Part shown: one piece after another, positions 4,922-5,838 of the stretch
Position numbering within the stretch: position 1 is the first letter of the stretch
Layout of the letters: each line of letters opens with the position of its first letter
Origin: Actinomycetes bacterium
Lineage (GTDB): Bacteria; Actinomycetota; Actinomycetes; Actinomycetales; Microbacteriaceae
NCBI GenBank assembly: GCA_023421635.1
Contig: JAEZSU010000267.1
Span: 1-5,838 of the forward strand
DNA: 5,838 bases
Direction: 5' to 3'
Translations under genes and position numbers: made by a program
Notes under the pieces: generated by a model
Told to the model about the DNA's origin: nothing
The model's database searches: none
What the model saw: only the letters and a program-made list of their open reading frames with translations

Positions 4922-5838
4922 TCAGTGACGGATGCGGGCGGCCACGGCCGTGCCGACGACGCCGAAGACGGCGACGGCACCGGTCACCGCGAGCAGCGGC
5001 GCGGTCCACGCACCGGTGAGCTCGTGGAGTCCGCCGACGACGGTCGGGCCGACGGCTGCCACCGCGTACCCGATCCCCTGGACGAGCCCGGACCGCCCGG
5101 TGACCTCGTGCTGGTCGCCGCCGAGCGCGCTGACCATGATGAAGATCACGGTGAGCCCGCCGCCCTGCGCGACCCCGCCGACGAGGCACCAGAGCCACCA
5201 CAGGTCGGGCGCCAGGAGGAAGCCGATCGGCACCGTCGTCCAGCCGATCGCGACCGCGACCACCCCCGCCGGGATCGACGCCCGGGTGCGCACGGGCGTG
5301 AGCAGCGCCCCGGCGATCCCCGCGACCTGGAACAGCGCGGAGATGGCACCGGCGGCCGACGCGCCGAACCCGCGGTCGACGAGCAGGGTGGGCAGCCACG
5401 CGGTCATCGCGTAGTACGAGAACGCCTGCCCTGCGAACGCCAGGCCGAGCGCCCAGGTGCTGCCCGCGCGGAGCACGGAGCGACGCGGCGCCTCGCCCTC
5501 CCCTCGCGGCGGGACCCGGTCCGGCCGGGGCACGAAGGTGCCGCGGACGCCGTACAGCGCGACCCAGGCGGCGAGCGCGCCGACCCCGAACACGGCACCC
5601 AGGGCGATGGCGCTCCGCCACCCCACGCCCTCGGCGATGGGCGCGGTGGCCAGCGTCACGGTCATCGTGCCCACGTTGATGGCGGACGTGTAGACGCCGG
5701 TCATGAAGTGCACCCGTCGCGGCGGGAACTCCCGGGCGATGACCACGGGCACCACGACGTTGCCGATCGTGAGGAACACCCCGAGGATCGCGGTGCCGAC
5801 GATCGCCGTTGCGAACCCGTCGACCGACCGCAGCAGGC
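4922..5838 (-). CDS. CynX/NimT-type MFS transporter, partial (N-terminus beyond right edge)
   Basis: This is an integral-membrane major facilitator superfamily transporter cut by the right edge. The visible 304 residues begin in mid-protein, since the frame stays open to the edge; roughly 100 N-terminal residues are missing if it has the usual length of about 400. Nine hydrophobic segments can be seen at about residues 9-33, 46-67, 74-95, 127-152, 160-181, 187-209, 212-236, 248-270 and 277-300, consistent with helices 4-12. A polar, arginine-rich loop at 96-126 would be the central cytoplasmic loop. Features typical of the CynX/NimT (cyanate/2-nitroimidazole transporter-like) group include GNVVVPVVIAREFPPRR, YYAMTAWLPTLLVDRG (141-156) and GYAVAAVGPTVVGGLHELTGAW. 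Substrates of this group are mostly unknown. Proximity to pobA makes an aromatic acid possible, but the gene is convergent, is not in an operon with pobA, and may be unrelated to the pathway. Confidence 0.9.
   Translation of the reverse strand, partial: LLRSVDGFATAIVGTAILGVFLTIGNVVVPVVIAREFPPRRVHFMTGVYTSAINVGTMTVTLATAPIAEGVGWRSAIALGAVFGVGALAAWVALYGVRGTFVPRPDRVPPRGEGEAPRRSVLRAGSTWALGLAFAGQAFSYYAMTAWLPTLLVDRGFGASAAGAISALFQVAGIAGALLTPVRTRASIPAGVVAVAIGWTTVPIGFLLAPDLWWLWCLVGGVAQGGGLTVIFIMVSALGGDQHEVTGRSGLVQGIGYAVAAVGPTVVGGLHELTGAWTAPLLAVTGAVAVFGVVGTAVAARIRH

Noticed and set aside
2020..4980. A very long minus-strand open frame running antisense through pobA and the plus-strand IclR gene, in frame with the minus-strand IclR gene
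   Set aside because: The upstream part is low-complexity, Arg/Ala/Ser-rich translation of the antisense of two well-supported genes. High GC makes stop codons rare, and the real gene begins at 2772 with a good ribosome site.

Overview
The window is a high-GC (about 70% by eye) actinobacterial catabolic locus for 4-hydroxybenzoate and protocatechuate. The GC content, the abundance of the hexamer GGATGC/GCATCC and the protein style suggest a Microbacteriaceae-like organism such as Microbacterium or Agromyces; this assignment is an inference.

Layout: positions 1-1932 hold a compact minus-strand operon in the order pcaH, pcaG, pcaB, with pcaB cut by the left edge. It encodes the two subunits of protocatechuate 3,4-dioxygenase and 3-carboxy-cis,cis-muconate cycloisomerase. 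The genes abut or overlap: 1 bp between pcaH and pcaG, and an 11-bp overlap between pcaG and pcaB. Upstream of pcaH, also on the minus strand, lies an IclR-family regulator (2020-2772). A second, related IclR regulator (2843-3595) diverges from it across a 70-bp gap and is followed by pobA (3682-4869), encoding 4-hydroxybenzoate 3-monooxygenase. A CynX/NimT-type MFS transporter (4922 to the right edge, minus strand, N-terminus missing) converges on pobA.

How the genes work together: PobA hydroxylates 4-hydroxybenzoate to protocatechuate. PcaHG cleaves the ring between carbons 3 and 4 to 3-carboxy-cis,cis-muconate. PcaB lactonises that product to 4-carboxymuconolactone, feeding the beta-ketoadipate pathway, whose later genes probably lie beyond the left edge. 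The two IclR proteins are the obvious candidates for aromatic-acid-responsive control.

Regulatory signals: a perfect 15-bp inverted repeat upstream of pobA and a related imperfect one upstream of pcaH lie at nearly the same distance from their start codons (centres 73 and 79 bp upstream). A separate perfect 12-bp palindrome sits in the gap between the two regulators. I see no RNA genes, mobile elements, CRISPR arrays or gene-free stretch over 100 bp. The enzymes belong to a well-known pathway and I found no evidence of a wholly new system. The points worth checking are the regulatory wiring, the duplicated regulators and the PobA coenzyme-binding region.
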